From the NCBI RefSeq assembly GCF_014237455.1, contig NZ_JABZFL010000002.1, positions 1-64,000 on the forward strand: a stretch of 64,000 nt of DNA, in the 5' to 3' direction. Numbering within the stretch: the first letter of the stretch is position 1; every line of letters begins with the position of its first letter. Origin of the DNA: Desulfobacula sp. GTDB taxonomy: Bacteria > Desulfobacterota > Desulfobacteria > Desulfobacterales > Desulfobacteraceae. A program made the translations under genes and the position numbers. Under the pieces are notes generated by a model. The model was not told the DNA's origin and ran no database searches. It was given only the letters and a program-made list of their open reading frames with translations. Below are positions 19,041-28,115 of the stretch, piece by piece.

Positions 19041-20253
19041 TATTGGTAAAGATATAAGCGATTGGGAAGAAAAAACCTTAGGCGATATTATAACCTTTCA
19101 ACGAGGGCATGATTTGCCAAAAACCAAATTTAAAGGTGGACAATATCCAATTATTGGGTCGAATGGTATTATTGGGTATCACAACGAATTTACAACAAAA
19201 GAGAATGGGATAACTATTGGCCGAAGTGGGAGCATAGGAAACCCCTTTTTTCATAGAAAAAGGTTTTGGGCTCATAATACCACATTATATGTTAAAGAAT
19301 TCCATAATAGTGATCCAAAATTTGTATATTATTTTTTAACACAATTAAATTTTCAAAGTTTGAATTCTGGAAGCGCTGTGCCATCTTTAAACAGAAATTA
19401 CATACATCCTTTTCCGATAAGGGTGCCAAATTTGTCCGAACAAAAAAAAATCGCTAAAATTCTATCGTGTATAGATTCAAAAATCGGCAACCTCCAGCAA
19501 CAAAACCAAACCCTTGAAAAAATCGCCCAGACCCTTTTTAAACAATGGTTTATTGATTTTAATTTCCCGGATGAAAATGGGAAACCCTATAAGGATAATG
19601 GCGGGGAGATGGTTGGATCGGAATTGGGGGAGATTCCGCAAGGTTGGAATACAAGAAAGATACTTGACCTTGTTACCGTGACAGATTTCGTCGCAAACGG
19701 TAGTTTTAAATCTTTAAAAGAAAATGTGACAACGTATGATGCTGAGAACTTTGCAATGTACGTAAGACTTGTCGACTATAATAAAGGGTTTACAACAAAT
19801 TTAAAATATGTTGATAATTTTTCATATAATTTCTTAAAAAAATCAAAATTGCATGGTGATGAGGTTATTATTTCAAATATTGGAGCTAATGCAGGCACAG
19901 TATTCAGACCGCCATCATGGTTAAATATACCAATGACATTGGGAAGTAATTCGATTATGTTTTTTTCTAAAGATTACACTGAATATCTTTATCATTATCT
20001 TTTCACAAATATTGGTAAACATACGTTGCATTCCATAATAGGAGGAAGTGCACAACCCAAATTTAATAAAACTGATTTCAGAAATATTGAATTGATTATT
20101 CCTGAAGATGGTTTGGTATTGAAATTTAACAAAATAGCAATACATATAAGAGATAAGATTTTTAATAATAATGGCCAAATCCAAACCCTAACCAATACCC
20201 GCGATACCATGCTACCCAAACTCATGTCCGGTCAAATCAGGGTCAGTGACTAA
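19027..20253 (+). CDS. hsdS: type I restriction-modification specificity subunit
   Basis: HsdS, 408 residues, gives the complex its bipartite target sequence. Two target recognition domains occupy about 10-145 (WEEKTLGDIITFQRGHDLPK... to LSEQKKIAKILSCIDSKIG) and about 205-360. The central conserved helix is IGNLQQQNQTLEKIAQTLFKQWFIDFNFP and the distal one is IRDKIFNNNGQIQTLTNTRDTMLPKLMSGQIRV. The recognition domains are clearly more AT-rich than the helices and the flanking hsd genes, as expected for a subunit that exchanges specificity domains. It overlaps the YhcG gene by 14 nt and touches the Abi-like gene. Confidence 0.95.
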   Translation: MMRSDIGKDISDWEEKTLGDIITFQRGHDLPKTKFKGGQYPIIGSNGIIGYHNEFTTKENGITIGRSGSIGNPFFHRKRFWAHNTTLYVKEFHNSDPKFVYYFLTQLNFQSLNSGSAVPSLNRNYIHPFPIRVPNLSEQKKIAKILSCIDSKIGNLQQQNQTLEKIAQTLFKQWFIDFNFPDENGKPYKDNGGEMVGSELGEIPQGWNTRKILDLVTVTDFVANGSFKSLKENVTTYDAENFAMYVRLVDYNKGFTTNLKYVDNFSYNFLKKSKLHGDEVIISNIGANAGTVFRPPSWLNIPMTLGSNSIMFFSKDYTEYLYHYLFTNIGKHTLHSIIGGSAQPKFNKTDFRNIELIIPEDGLVLKFNKIAIHIRDKIFNNNGQIQTLTNTRDTMLPKLMSGQIRVSD

Positions 20254-20888
20254 TGGAAAAACTCAGGGACACCATATCCACCTATGATGCCTGGGAAGGC
20301 TTAAGCACCTATATCAATCGGATTGAAACTTTTCTTGAAAGTGATTTTATTTCCTCAGTTGAAAACGGCAAAGCCCTGATCGAATCCATCTGTAAAACCA
20401 TTTTATCCAAAACTTCTGAACCCTATGGAGAGACCGACTCCATCAACAAACTGGTTTCCAGAACCCTGAAACACCTGGGGATCTTTGCAGAAAACCAGAT
20501 TTCAAAATTTGGCAGCGGCATGGTAACGGCCATGCAGAATCTGGGAGAGTTAAGAAACAACCATGGAGAGACCTCCCATGGAAAATCAATCGATGAATTG
20601 AAGAACAATAAGCTTGAGAAACTCAGCGCAGCTTTTCTGGTCAATTCCATTGAGGTGATGGCTGTTTTTCTCATTGAATATTATGAAATTGAATTTCCAA
20701 ATAAAAAAAACAAGAAAGAAGAGAAAATTGACTATTCTGAGTTTAATGAATTCCTGGATGATGAATATGGAGATGTCGATGTAATAGGCATTCCTTATCC
20801 CACAAGCGAAGTCCTGCTTTCTGTGGACACCACTGCATATGGTGTGAAATATCAGGAATATCTGGGAGATTTGGATGAAACTATCTGA
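20253..20888 (+). CDS. abortive-infection C-terminal (HEPN-like) domain protein in the hsd operon
   Basis: This 211-residue protein has the pattern of Abi_C-type proteins: VENGKALIESICKTIL, then AMQNLGELRNNHGETSHGK, in which R-N-x3-G-x3-HG resembles the HEPN RNase-like signature. A helix FLVNSIEVMAVFLIEYYE follows. The last 65 residues are acidic and do not match the domain. It starts on the last base of hsdS and overlaps hsdR by 14 nt, so it is locked into the operon. An RNase or suicide module triggered when restriction fails is possible, but this is inference. Confidence 0.75.
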   Translation: MEKLRDTISTYDAWEGLSTYINRIETFLESDFISSVENGKALIESICKTILSKTSEPYGETDSINKLVSRTLKHLGIFAENQISKFGSGMVTAMQNLGELRNNHGETSHGKSIDELKNNKLEKLSAAFLVNSIEVMAVFLIEYYEIEFPNKKNKKEEKIDYSEFNEFLDDEYGDVDVIGIPYPTSEVLLSVDTTAYGVKYQEYLGDLDETI

Positions 20889-23800
20889 AAACAAAATTGA
20901 ATCCTTTGCCATTGAGCTGTTCCGACAGGAGGCTTATGAATATGTTTACGGCCCTACCATGGCACCGGACGGGGAAAAACCGGAACGAGCCTCTTATACG
21001 GAAGTTATTTTAAAAAACAGGCTCACCCATGCGGTGAATATGTTGAACCCGTCCATCCCGGATGCTGAAAGGCTGCAGGCTATCCGGGAAATCTCCACAA
21101 TGGCCTCCCTTGATCTGGTCAACACCAACGAAATCTTTCACACCTTTTTGACCAATGGAATAGAGGTTGAGTATCAAAAAGATGGGGACACACGGGGGGA
21201 CAAGGTCTGGCTTGTTGATTTTGATACACCTGAAAACAATGAGTTTTTGGTGGTGAACCAGTTCACCGTGACAGAAGAAAATGTTAACAAACGGCCGGAT
21301 ATTGTCCTGTTTGTCAATGGTCTGCCTTTGATTGTTATGGAACTGAAAAATCCGATTGATGAAACTGCAACCCTTACCACGGCATACAAGCAGCTTCAGA
21401 CCTATAAAACAGTGATTCCTTCCCTGTTTGTCTTTAACAGTTTATTGGTGATTTCAGATGGTTTGGATGCCCGGGTCGGTTCTTTGTCTTCAGGATTCAA
21501 CCGTTTTTCCGCCTGGAAAACAAAGGACGGGAAAATTGAAGCCTCAAAGCTTGTTAACCAACTGGAAATCCTGATCTGCGGTATGCTCAATAAAAAGACC
21601 CTTCTGGATCTGATCCGGTATTTTACTGTGTTTGAAAAATCCGGAAAAGAGGATTCTAAGACCGGTATGACCATGGTTCAGACCGAGAAAAAGATCGCCT
21701 ACTATCATCAGTATTTTGCTGTAAACAAAGCGCTTGAGTCCGTTATCAGGGCTTCTTCAGCAAGGCCTGCAAATGAACTGGCTGTAAGAGAAGAGCCTGC
21801 GGTTTATGGTCTTCCCACGGTCCAAAATCAGAAAAAAGGGGACAGGAAGGGCGGCGTAATCTGGCATACCCAGGGAAGCGGTAAATCCCTGAGCATGGTC
21901 TTTTTCACCGGTAAATTGGTATTGACACTGAATAACCCTACAATAGTGGTTATGACCGACAGGAATGATTTGGATGACCAGCTTTTTGACACCTTTGCTG
22001 CATCCCGGCAGTTGCTGCGACAGGACCCGGTTCAGGCAGAGAACAGAAATGCACTCCAGGAACTGTTAAAGGTGGCTTCCGGTGGGATCGTGTTTACAAC
22101 AGTTCAAAAATTTTCACCTTTAAATGGAGAAGCCATATACCCACTGCTATCGAACCGGTCCAATATTGTGGTCATTGCAGATGAGGCCCACCGCAGCCAG
22201 TACGGGTTCAAAGCAAGAGAAGTGGATATAAAAGATGAGAACGGCAATGTGACCGGGAAAAAGACCCTTTACGGATTTGCCAAATATATCCGGGATGCCT
22301 TACCCAATGCTACCTTCGTCGGATTTACGGGTACGCCGGTGGAACTTACAGATAAGAATACCCCTGCGGTATTTGGAAACTACATTGATATTTATGATAT
22401 TTCCCAGGCGGTAAAAGACCGCGCCACCGTTAAAATTTATTATGAAAGCAGACTTGCCAGGATCAAGATTGATGAAGAAGGTCAAAAAATGATTGATGAA
22501 CTGGATGAAGATCTGGAGAAAGAAGATATATCAGCCACGGATCAGGCAAAGGCCAGGTGGACCCGAGTGGAAGCCATTGTGGGATCAAAGGACCGGGTGG
22601 CCCATATTGCTAAAGATATGGTAACTCATTTTGAAGCGCGACTTTCCGTGTTTGAAGGCAAGGCCATGATTGTTGCCATGACCCGACGGATTGCTGTTAA
22701 ACTTTATGAAGAAATTATTAAGCTTAAGCCTGAATGGCACAGCACTGATCTTGATAAAGGGGCTATCAAGGTTGTGATGACTGCCTCGTCATCGGACGGC
22801 CCGAAGATGGAAAAACACCATACCAGCAAGACCCAACGACGGCGTTTGGCAGACCGGTTCAAAGATCCGCAAGATTCACTTAAGATTGTTATCGTCCGGG
22901 ATATGTGGCTCACCGGATTTGATGCGCCGTGTCTACACTCCCTTTATATTGACAAGCCCATGAAGGGTCACAGCCTGATGCAGGCAATTGCCAGGGTAAA
23001 TCGGGTGTACCTTGACAAACCCGGCGGTTTAATTGTGGATTATATTGGAATTGCCTCTCATTTGAAAAAGGCGCTCTCTTTTTATACGGCCAGCGGGGGG
23101 AAAGGCAAGCCCACTGAAACCCAGGAAGATGCCACCAATTTGATGCTTTCAAAGCTTGAAACAATTGAACAGATGTTGGAAAAACTACCCTATGGCACTT
23201 ATTTCTCTACCGATATGAAAGAAAAATTATCCATCATCCTTAAAACAGAAGAATATATTCTCGGGTTGGATAATGGAAAAGACAGGTTTGTCAACGAAGT
23301 CACTGCCCTTTCAAAAGCCTTCTCCCTTTCCATTCCTTCGGATGAGGCCATGGATATCAAAGAAAAAGTTTCTTTTTTTCAGGCGGTAAAAGCAAGGCTT
23401 CAAAAATTTGGTATCAGAGAAGGCGCAATGACCTCCGATGAAATTGGAACTGCTATTCGCCAGGTCATTGACCAGGCGGTTGTTTCTGAAAAAGTGATTG
23501 ATATCTTTGATGCAGCCGGGATTAAAAAACCCGACATCTCAATATTGTCTGATGAATTCATGGATGAAATCAAAGGCATGGAACATAAAAACCTTGCCCT
23601 TGAGCTATTGAAAAAACTTCTCAACGATGAAATCAGATCCAGGAAAAAAACCAATCTTGTCCAGAGCAGAAAGCTTTTAGACCTTTTGGATACCGCAGTC
23701 AAAAAATATCAGAACGGGCTTCTGACTTCCACAGAAGTCATAGAAGAATTGATCAAGCTTGCCAAGGATATTAAACGAGCTGATCAACGGGGCGAAGAGC

Positions 23801-24102
23801 TTGGTCTATCAATCCATGAACTGGCATTCTATGATGCCCTGTCCCAGAATCAAAGTGCCCGTGATGTCATGGGAACAGATAAGCTGCGGGAGCTTTCCGC
23901 AGTGCTGGTGGAAAAAATTAAAAGCAATGTCACCATTGACTGGAATATAAAAGAGAATATCAGGGCTAAAATGAAAGTCATTGTAAAGCGATTGCTGCGT
24001 AAATACGGCTATCCCCCTGATATGCAGGCTCTTGCAACAGAAATGGTATTAGATCAGGCAAACCTGTTTTCAGATTTTCATGTAAATGGCGGTAACTTAT
24101 GA
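20875..24102 (+). CDS. hsdR: type I restriction endonuclease/translocase subunit
   Basis: HsdR, 1075 residues, cuts and translocates unmodified DNA. The N-terminal nuclease has RPDIVLFVNGLPLIVMELKNP (D142, E156, K158). The SF2 motor has Walker A WHTQGSGKSLSM (about 330), ADEAHRSQYG (about 435), FVGFTGTPVE, and motif VI SLMQAIARVNRVYLDKPGG. A helical C-terminal part of about 300 residues contacts HsdM. Length and motifs are intact, so the enzyme is likely active. It overlaps the Abi-like gene upstream and the unknown gene downstream. Confidence 0.95.
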   Translation: MKLSENKIESFAIELFRQEAYEYVYGPTMAPDGEKPERASYTEVILKNRLTHAVNMLNPSIPDAERLQAIREISTMASLDLVNTNEIFHTFLTNGIEVEYQKDGDTRGDKVWLVDFDTPENNEFLVVNQFTVTEENVNKRPDIVLFVNGLPLIVMELKNPIDETATLTTAYKQLQTYKTVIPSLFVFNSLLVISDGLDARVGSLSSGFNRFSAWKTKDGKIEASKLVNQLEILICGMLNKKTLLDLIRYFTVFEKSGKEDSKTGMTMVQTEKKIAYYHQYFAVNKALESVIRASSARPANELAVREEPAVYGLPTVQNQKKGDRKGGVIWHTQGSGKSLSMVFFTGKLVLTLNNPTIVVMTDRNDLDDQLFDTFAASRQLLRQDPVQAENRNALQELLKVASGGIVFTTVQKFSPLNGEAIYPLLSNRSNIVVIADEAHRSQYGFKAREVDIKDENGNVTGKKTLYGFAKYIRDALPNATFVGFTGTPVELTDKNTPAVFGNYIDIYDISQAVKDRATVKIYYESRLARIKIDEEGQKMIDELDEDLEKEDISATDQAKARWTRVEAIVGSKDRVAHIAKDMVTHFEARLSVFEGKAMIVAMTRRIAVKLYEEIIKLKPEWHSTDLDKGAIKVVMTASSSDGPKMEKHHTSKTQRRRLADRFKDPQDSLKIVIVRDMWLTGFDAPCLHSLYIDKPMKGHSLMQAIARVNRVYLDKPGGLIVDYIGIASHLKKALSFYTASGGKGKPTETQEDATNLMLSKLETIEQMLEKLPYGTYFSTDMKEKLSIILKTEEYILGLDNGKDRFVNEVTALSKAFSLSIPSDEAMDIKEKVSFFQAVKARLQKFGIREGAMTSDEIGTAIRQVIDQAVVSEKVIDIFDAAGIKKPDISILSDEFMDEIKGMEHKNLALELLKKLLNDEIRSRKKTNLVQSRKLLDLLDTAVKKYQNGLLTSTEVIEELIKLAKDIKRADQRGEELGLSIHELAFYDALSQNQSARDVMGTDKLRELSAVLVEKIKSNVTIDWNIKENIRAKMKVIVKRLLRKYGYPPDMQALATEMVLDQANLFSDFHVNGGNL

Positions 24103-25349
24103 AAAATAAAAACACGAAGAACAAAGACCCTCTTATCAGCATGCTTAATGCTGCTTCTAAAGATGATTTAATTGAACTGATTAAAGAATTGATGGGAACC
24201 GATCTGTCAATTCGTAGAATTTGTATCAATCATTTAAAGGAAAAAGTCACAGTAAGCTCATCTGTAACTGCTGATGCTGATTCTTCTGTGGCACTGACAC
24301 TTTGGCATGAAGTCGAGCCTGAATTATCAGAACTTGATGAATATGGGGGCGGTGATTACAGCTTGATGGAAGATGTAGGGGAAGGCTTGTATGAGCTGTA
24401 TAAAAAGCTCAAGGAGGTAACCTTAACTGATGAAGACAGGTATGAGCTACTAAATGAAGTGATGTCTTATATTGAAAGCGGCAATGCGGGAATGGACGAC
24501 AGCTTGTATGACATAGCTTATGCTTTATGTAAAAATGATGAAAGCTTAAAAGAGTTGGCAGAACGATTTGAAAACCTTAAGCGAGATTGGCCTATAGAAA
24601 ACGCAAGAGGTATATACAGGAGAATCGGGGAGCATAAAAAATATCTTGAACTTCGTTTACTCGAAATGAAGTATGGTATGGACTATTATGACTTAGCTTC
24701 ATATTATTGGGAGACTGGAGAAAAATCAAAAGCTGTTGAAACTGCTCAAAAAGGTATGAAATTTGGTCAGGGCAGAATGGATGAGCTTAAAATATTCCTG
24801 GCTGAAAGAGCAAAGGAAGCAGGAGATCGCGATACATACCTGGAATATTATTTTTCCCAGAAAACAGACAGCCTTACCTTGTCTTCATATAAAGAAATCA
24901 AAAAGGAATGCAAAAAAGAAGAGTGGGGAAAATATGAACCAAAGCTCCTTAAGATAATGAAAAAAAATTTTAATATCCAGGCCGTAAAAATTCATCTGTA
25001 CCGGCAGGAATATGAAGCAGCTCTTCAATACTTCAAGAAGGATAGAAGATTGTCTTATTATGGCTCCCATGAGGTATTTTCTGTAGCAGAAGAACTTGAA
25101 AATCGATATCCGGAACAAATCCTCAGGTTTTATAAATTATTTGTTGGCAATCTTAATACATCTGCAACCAGAAAAACCTATTCAGAAAATGCTGTTGCAG
25201 TTGCAAGAGTTCGACGGGTTATAGTGGATGTTATGGAAAAAACAGATAAATGGAAAAAATACGCATTACCAATAAAATTAAACAACGATAGAAGACCCGC
25301 CTTTCAGGATGAATTTGAAAGGGTTATCCCTGATTGGAAGAGCTTATAG
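24099..25349 (+). CDS. unknown helical-repeat protein at the end of the hsd operon
   Basis: This 416-residue protein is rich in Glu, Lys, Leu and Tyr. It looks helical throughout, with TPR-like pairs such as YLELRLLEMKYGMDYYDLASYYWETGEKSKAVETAQKGM and YEAALQYFKKDRRLSYYGSHEVFSVAEELENRYPEQILRFYKLF. It resembles the repeat region that follows SWIM zinc fingers in some bacterial proteins, but no SWIM motif is present. The ATGA overlap with hsdR shows co-translation. A scaffold or accessory defence role is plausible; the function is unknown. Confidence 0.75.
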   Translation: MKNKNTKNKDPLISMLNAASKDDLIELIKELMGTDLSIRRICINHLKEKVTVSSSVTADADSSVALTLWHEVEPELSELDEYGGGDYSLMEDVGEGLYELYKKLKEVTLTDEDRYELLNEVMSYIESGNAGMDDSLYDIAYALCKNDESLKELAERFENLKRDWPIENARGIYRRIGEHKKYLELRLLEMKYGMDYYDLASYYWETGEKSKAVETAQKGMKFGQGRMDELKIFLAERAKEAGDRDTYLEYYFSQKTDSLTLSSYKEIKKECKKEEWGKYEPKLLKIMKKNFNIQAVKIHLYRQEYEAALQYFKKDRRLSYYGSHEVFSVAEELENRYPEQILRFYKLFVGNLNTSATRKTYSENAVAVARVRRVIVDVMEKTDKWKKYALPIKLNNDRRPAFQDEFERVIPDWKSL

Positions 25350-25362
25350 AGAACTGGAAATA

Positions 25363-25944
25363 ATGAAAAAATCAAACGCTATTGAAAAGAGCAGCACCTG
25401 GATGGAAAAGCTGTTTAAATGGATCTTTTCCATTTTAGGCTGGACAATATCAGGCACGGCTCCAGATAAAAAAAAATATATTATCATTGTTGCACCCCAT
25501 ACATCTAACCTTGATTTTTTTCTTGGGGTTGCAGTTAGGTTCGCTGTTGGGTTGAAAGCAAATTTTATGGCCAAGGAAATTTTATTTCAACCACCATGGG
25601 GATGGATTTTTTATAAGTTGGGTGGATATCCAGTGAAACGAAACAAGCACTACAACCAGGTCGATTATATCGTTAAAATTATAAATGAAACGGATCGATT
25701 TGTTTTGGCAATCGCACCGGAAGGAACTCGTTCAAACCCAGGGCAATGGAAAACAGGGTTTTACTGGATTGCAAAATTAGCAAGGATACCCATTGTGATG
25801 GTCTCTTTCGATTACGCTAAAAAAAATGTCGTCTTTTCAGAGCCTTTTTATACAACCGAAAATATGGAAGAAGATTTTTCAGTAATGAAAACCTTTTTTA
25901 AAGGAGTGAAAGGGGTCAATCAAGTTTTTTATAACATGGGTTAG
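25363..25944 (+). CDS. lysophospholipid acyltransferase family protein (PlsC-like)
   Basis: This protein of about 193 residues is a membrane-associated 1-acyl-glycerol-3-phosphate-type acyltransferase. It has the HX4D catalytic motif APHTSNLDFFLG (His about 46) and the acceptor-binding motif APEGTRSNPGQW. KLGGYPVKRNKHYNQVDYIV is typical of the smaller bacterial LPLAT group. ATG 25363 is preferred because the frame upstream overlaps the preceding gene. It follows the hsd operon by 13 nt but is not a defence gene. Its stop overlaps the stop of the convergent Na/Pi cotransporter gene by 3 nt. Confidence 0.88.
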   Translation: MKKSNAIEKSSTWMEKLFKWIFSILGWTISGTAPDKKKYIIIVAPHTSNLDFFLGVAVRFAVGLKANFMAKEILFQPPWGWIFYKLGGYPVKRNKHYNQVDYIVKIINETDRFVLAIAPEGTRSNPGQWKTGFYWIAKLARIPIVMVSFDYAKKNVVFSEPFYTTENMEEDFSVMKTFFKGVKGVNQVFYNMG

Positions 25945-27881
25945 GCTGATTTGGATTCCTCCTGTTTTTTTTCCAGAACAACATGCTTTTCCCCGTTTTC
26001 AGGTGTTGCCCCGGCATACGTCTTGGCAATATTGGCAGAATACAATAACACCTGTTTCATCAGGTCCATGAGTTCCAGGTGGATTTCAGTGGTTGCAATG
26101 GATTCCTCATTTTTCAGAACAATCCGTTTTAGATGCCTTGCCCGGTATTTTGATTCCAGATCCAGATATTTTCTTTCTTTTTTCATGATATGAAATGCCA
26201 GTTTGGGGTTTGTTTCTTTAAAGGCCGCTTCAAGGAATCTGATTTGTTTTGACACCTTGCCATGGTAGATGAGCAATTCTTCTTTTCCGGCAAAGGAAAA
26301 ATCAAATTTAAGCTGCTTCTTTTTGGCAATCAGGGGCACCATATTTCTATGGATGATATCCCCCATGCTTTCCATATCCTTTACAATGGAAACCATTCCA
26401 AAGGCTTCCTCTGCCTGCTCCTTTGTAATATTTCCCTGGGCAATATGGGTAAGATAAGCACTTATTTTCTCTTCCAGAAAATCTATTTTCCTCTCACGCA
26501 TATCAAGACCCTGAAGCAGGGTAAGGTCTGGAAAGACAGCATCCCTTTTTGGAATTTCTTTGAGCAGAAGCTGTACGTCCTCACCAGCACCTAATTGACG
26601 CAACATATATTTTTCATCGGAAAGAAAGGGAATGATGATCGCATCGAGCATCCGGCCCAAAATCTTTGCTATACGAGCTATTTCAGCCCGGGCCAGATCA
26701 ATGGCAAGGGAGGGGGTCTCCAGCATGGCCTCTTCAATATACCATGTGGCAAGTTCCTGGGATTTGGGTTTTATTTTTTTAGGATAGATAAAATAAATAA
26801 TTTTAGAAAAAAAACTGATAAAAGGTAGAAAAAACAGTCCCAGGCTCACATTGAACAGGGTATGGGCGTTGGCCAGCTGCCGTGCGGTTCCGGAATTAAA
26901 TTTATCAGCCAGCGCCCGGATAAGATCGGCAAACTGGGGAATCCAAAAAATAAACAGGCATACCCCGGCAAGCTTAAACATAATGTGGGCAATGGCCACT
27001 CGTTTGGCCTCCCTGGACGCCCCAATTCCTGCGAGGGCCGCGGTAACACATGTGCCGATGTTGGCGCCGAAAATAACAGGGATGCCGCCTTCAAGAGTAA
27101 TAAGGCCCTGCTGAGCCAGGACTATGAGCACACCGGTTGTGGCGCTGCTGCTCTGGACAATGGCGGTAAAGGCTGCACCAAAGACAATACCCATGAAAGG
27201 AGTTTCCAGATCCTTCATAAGGTCAATGAATGCGGGATAAGTACGGAGGGGTTTCATAACATCGCTCATCAATTTCATTCCAAAAAAAAGAATGCCGAAT
27301 CCCAGAAGAATATCTCCCACAGATTTTATTTTTTCTGTTTTGCCGAACATTTTTATAAGAAATCCAATTGCCACCATCAGCAGGGCATAATCAGTGAGTT
27401 TGAATGCAATCATCTGGGCGGTAATAGTGGTACCGATGTCAGCCCCCAGTATAACCCCCATGGACTGGGCCAGATTTAAAAGACCTGCCTGGACAAAGCT
27501 GACCAGCATTACCGTTGTGGCGCTGCTTGACTGAATCACCATGGTAACAAAAGCACCCACAATAAGAGCAATAAACCGGTTACGCGTGAGGGAGGCGAGG
27601 ATGGAGCGCATTTTATTGCCTGCCGTAGTTTTCATGCCATTGCTCATCTTTTCCATTCCATATAGAAAAAAAGCAAGGCCCCCGGCAAGGCCGATGAAAA
27701 TATCTGTCCAGGAAAAATCTCCGGGTCCTGCTGCCCCGGCCCCGGCAATGGATACAGGCAGAAACCATAACAATGCTATCCCGGCTGTCGCCTTTATAAC
27801 AAGACGTCGAGACAGGAAGCCATCTGGAATCGGTCTGTTTTTATAATTGCCTGATTTGATATTTTCAGGGGTTATTTTCAT
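25941..27881 (-). CDS. Na+/phosphate cotransporter (NptA/YjbB-type) with PhoU-like C-terminal domain
   Basis: This inner-membrane protein has about 646 residues. Two inverted PNaS repeats each contain the QSSSATT motif (FVTMVIQSSSATTVMLVSFVQAGLL and AFTAIVQSSSATTGVLIVLAQQGLI), together with GANIGTCVTAALAGIG. The last 250 residues form PhoU-like helices (MLRQLGAGEDVQLLL, SIVKDMESMGDIIHRNM). It imports or exports phosphate with sodium. ATG 27881 is chosen because AAGGGGA stands before it; the upstream in-frame ATG at 27959 adds a non-membrane stretch with no RBS. Confidence 0.9.
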   Translation of the reverse strand: MKITPENIKSGNYKNRPIPDGFLSRRLVIKATAGIALLWFLPVSIAGAGAAGPGDFSWTDIFIGLAGGLAFFLYGMEKMSNGMKTTAGNKMRSILASLTRNRFIALIVGAFVTMVIQSSSATTVMLVSFVQAGLLNLAQSMGVILGADIGTTITAQMIAFKLTDYALLMVAIGFLIKMFGKTEKIKSVGDILLGFGILFFGMKLMSDVMKPLRTYPAFIDLMKDLETPFMGIVFGAAFTAIVQSSSATTGVLIVLAQQGLITLEGGIPVIFGANIGTCVTAALAGIGASREAKRVAIAHIMFKLAGVCLFIFWIPQFADLIRALADKFNSGTARQLANAHTLFNVSLGLFFLPFISFFSKIIYFIYPKKIKPKSQELATWYIEEAMLETPSLAIDLARAEIARIAKILGRMLDAIIIPFLSDEKYMLRQLGAGEDVQLLLKEIPKRDAVFPDLTLLQGLDMRERKIDFLEEKISAYLTHIAQGNITKEQAEEAFGMVSIVKDMESMGDIIHRNMVPLIAKKKQLKFDFSFAGKEELLIYHGKVSKQIRFLEAAFKETNPKLAFHIMKKERKYLDLESKYRARHLKRIVLKNEESIATTEIHLELMDLMKQVLLYSANIAKTYAGATPENGEKHVVLEKKQEESKSA

Positions 27882-28115
27882 CGTCTTCCCCTTTATTGAT
27901 CCAGATTTCGCCTGGACCGCCTGTTCCCATCGCCACGGTGCCGGAGTTTTGGATACCATTGATGTTTGATGTGAAAAATATATTTTCTACTATTTTTATT
28001 GAAAATAAAGAATAAAGTCAATAAATGATCAGCACTCCCTGCTCGATGCTAAACCCCTTCCACTTGCAATAACCCTGCTATTTTCCGGCGTAAGACTTTT
28101 ATTTGCCAATCCTTT

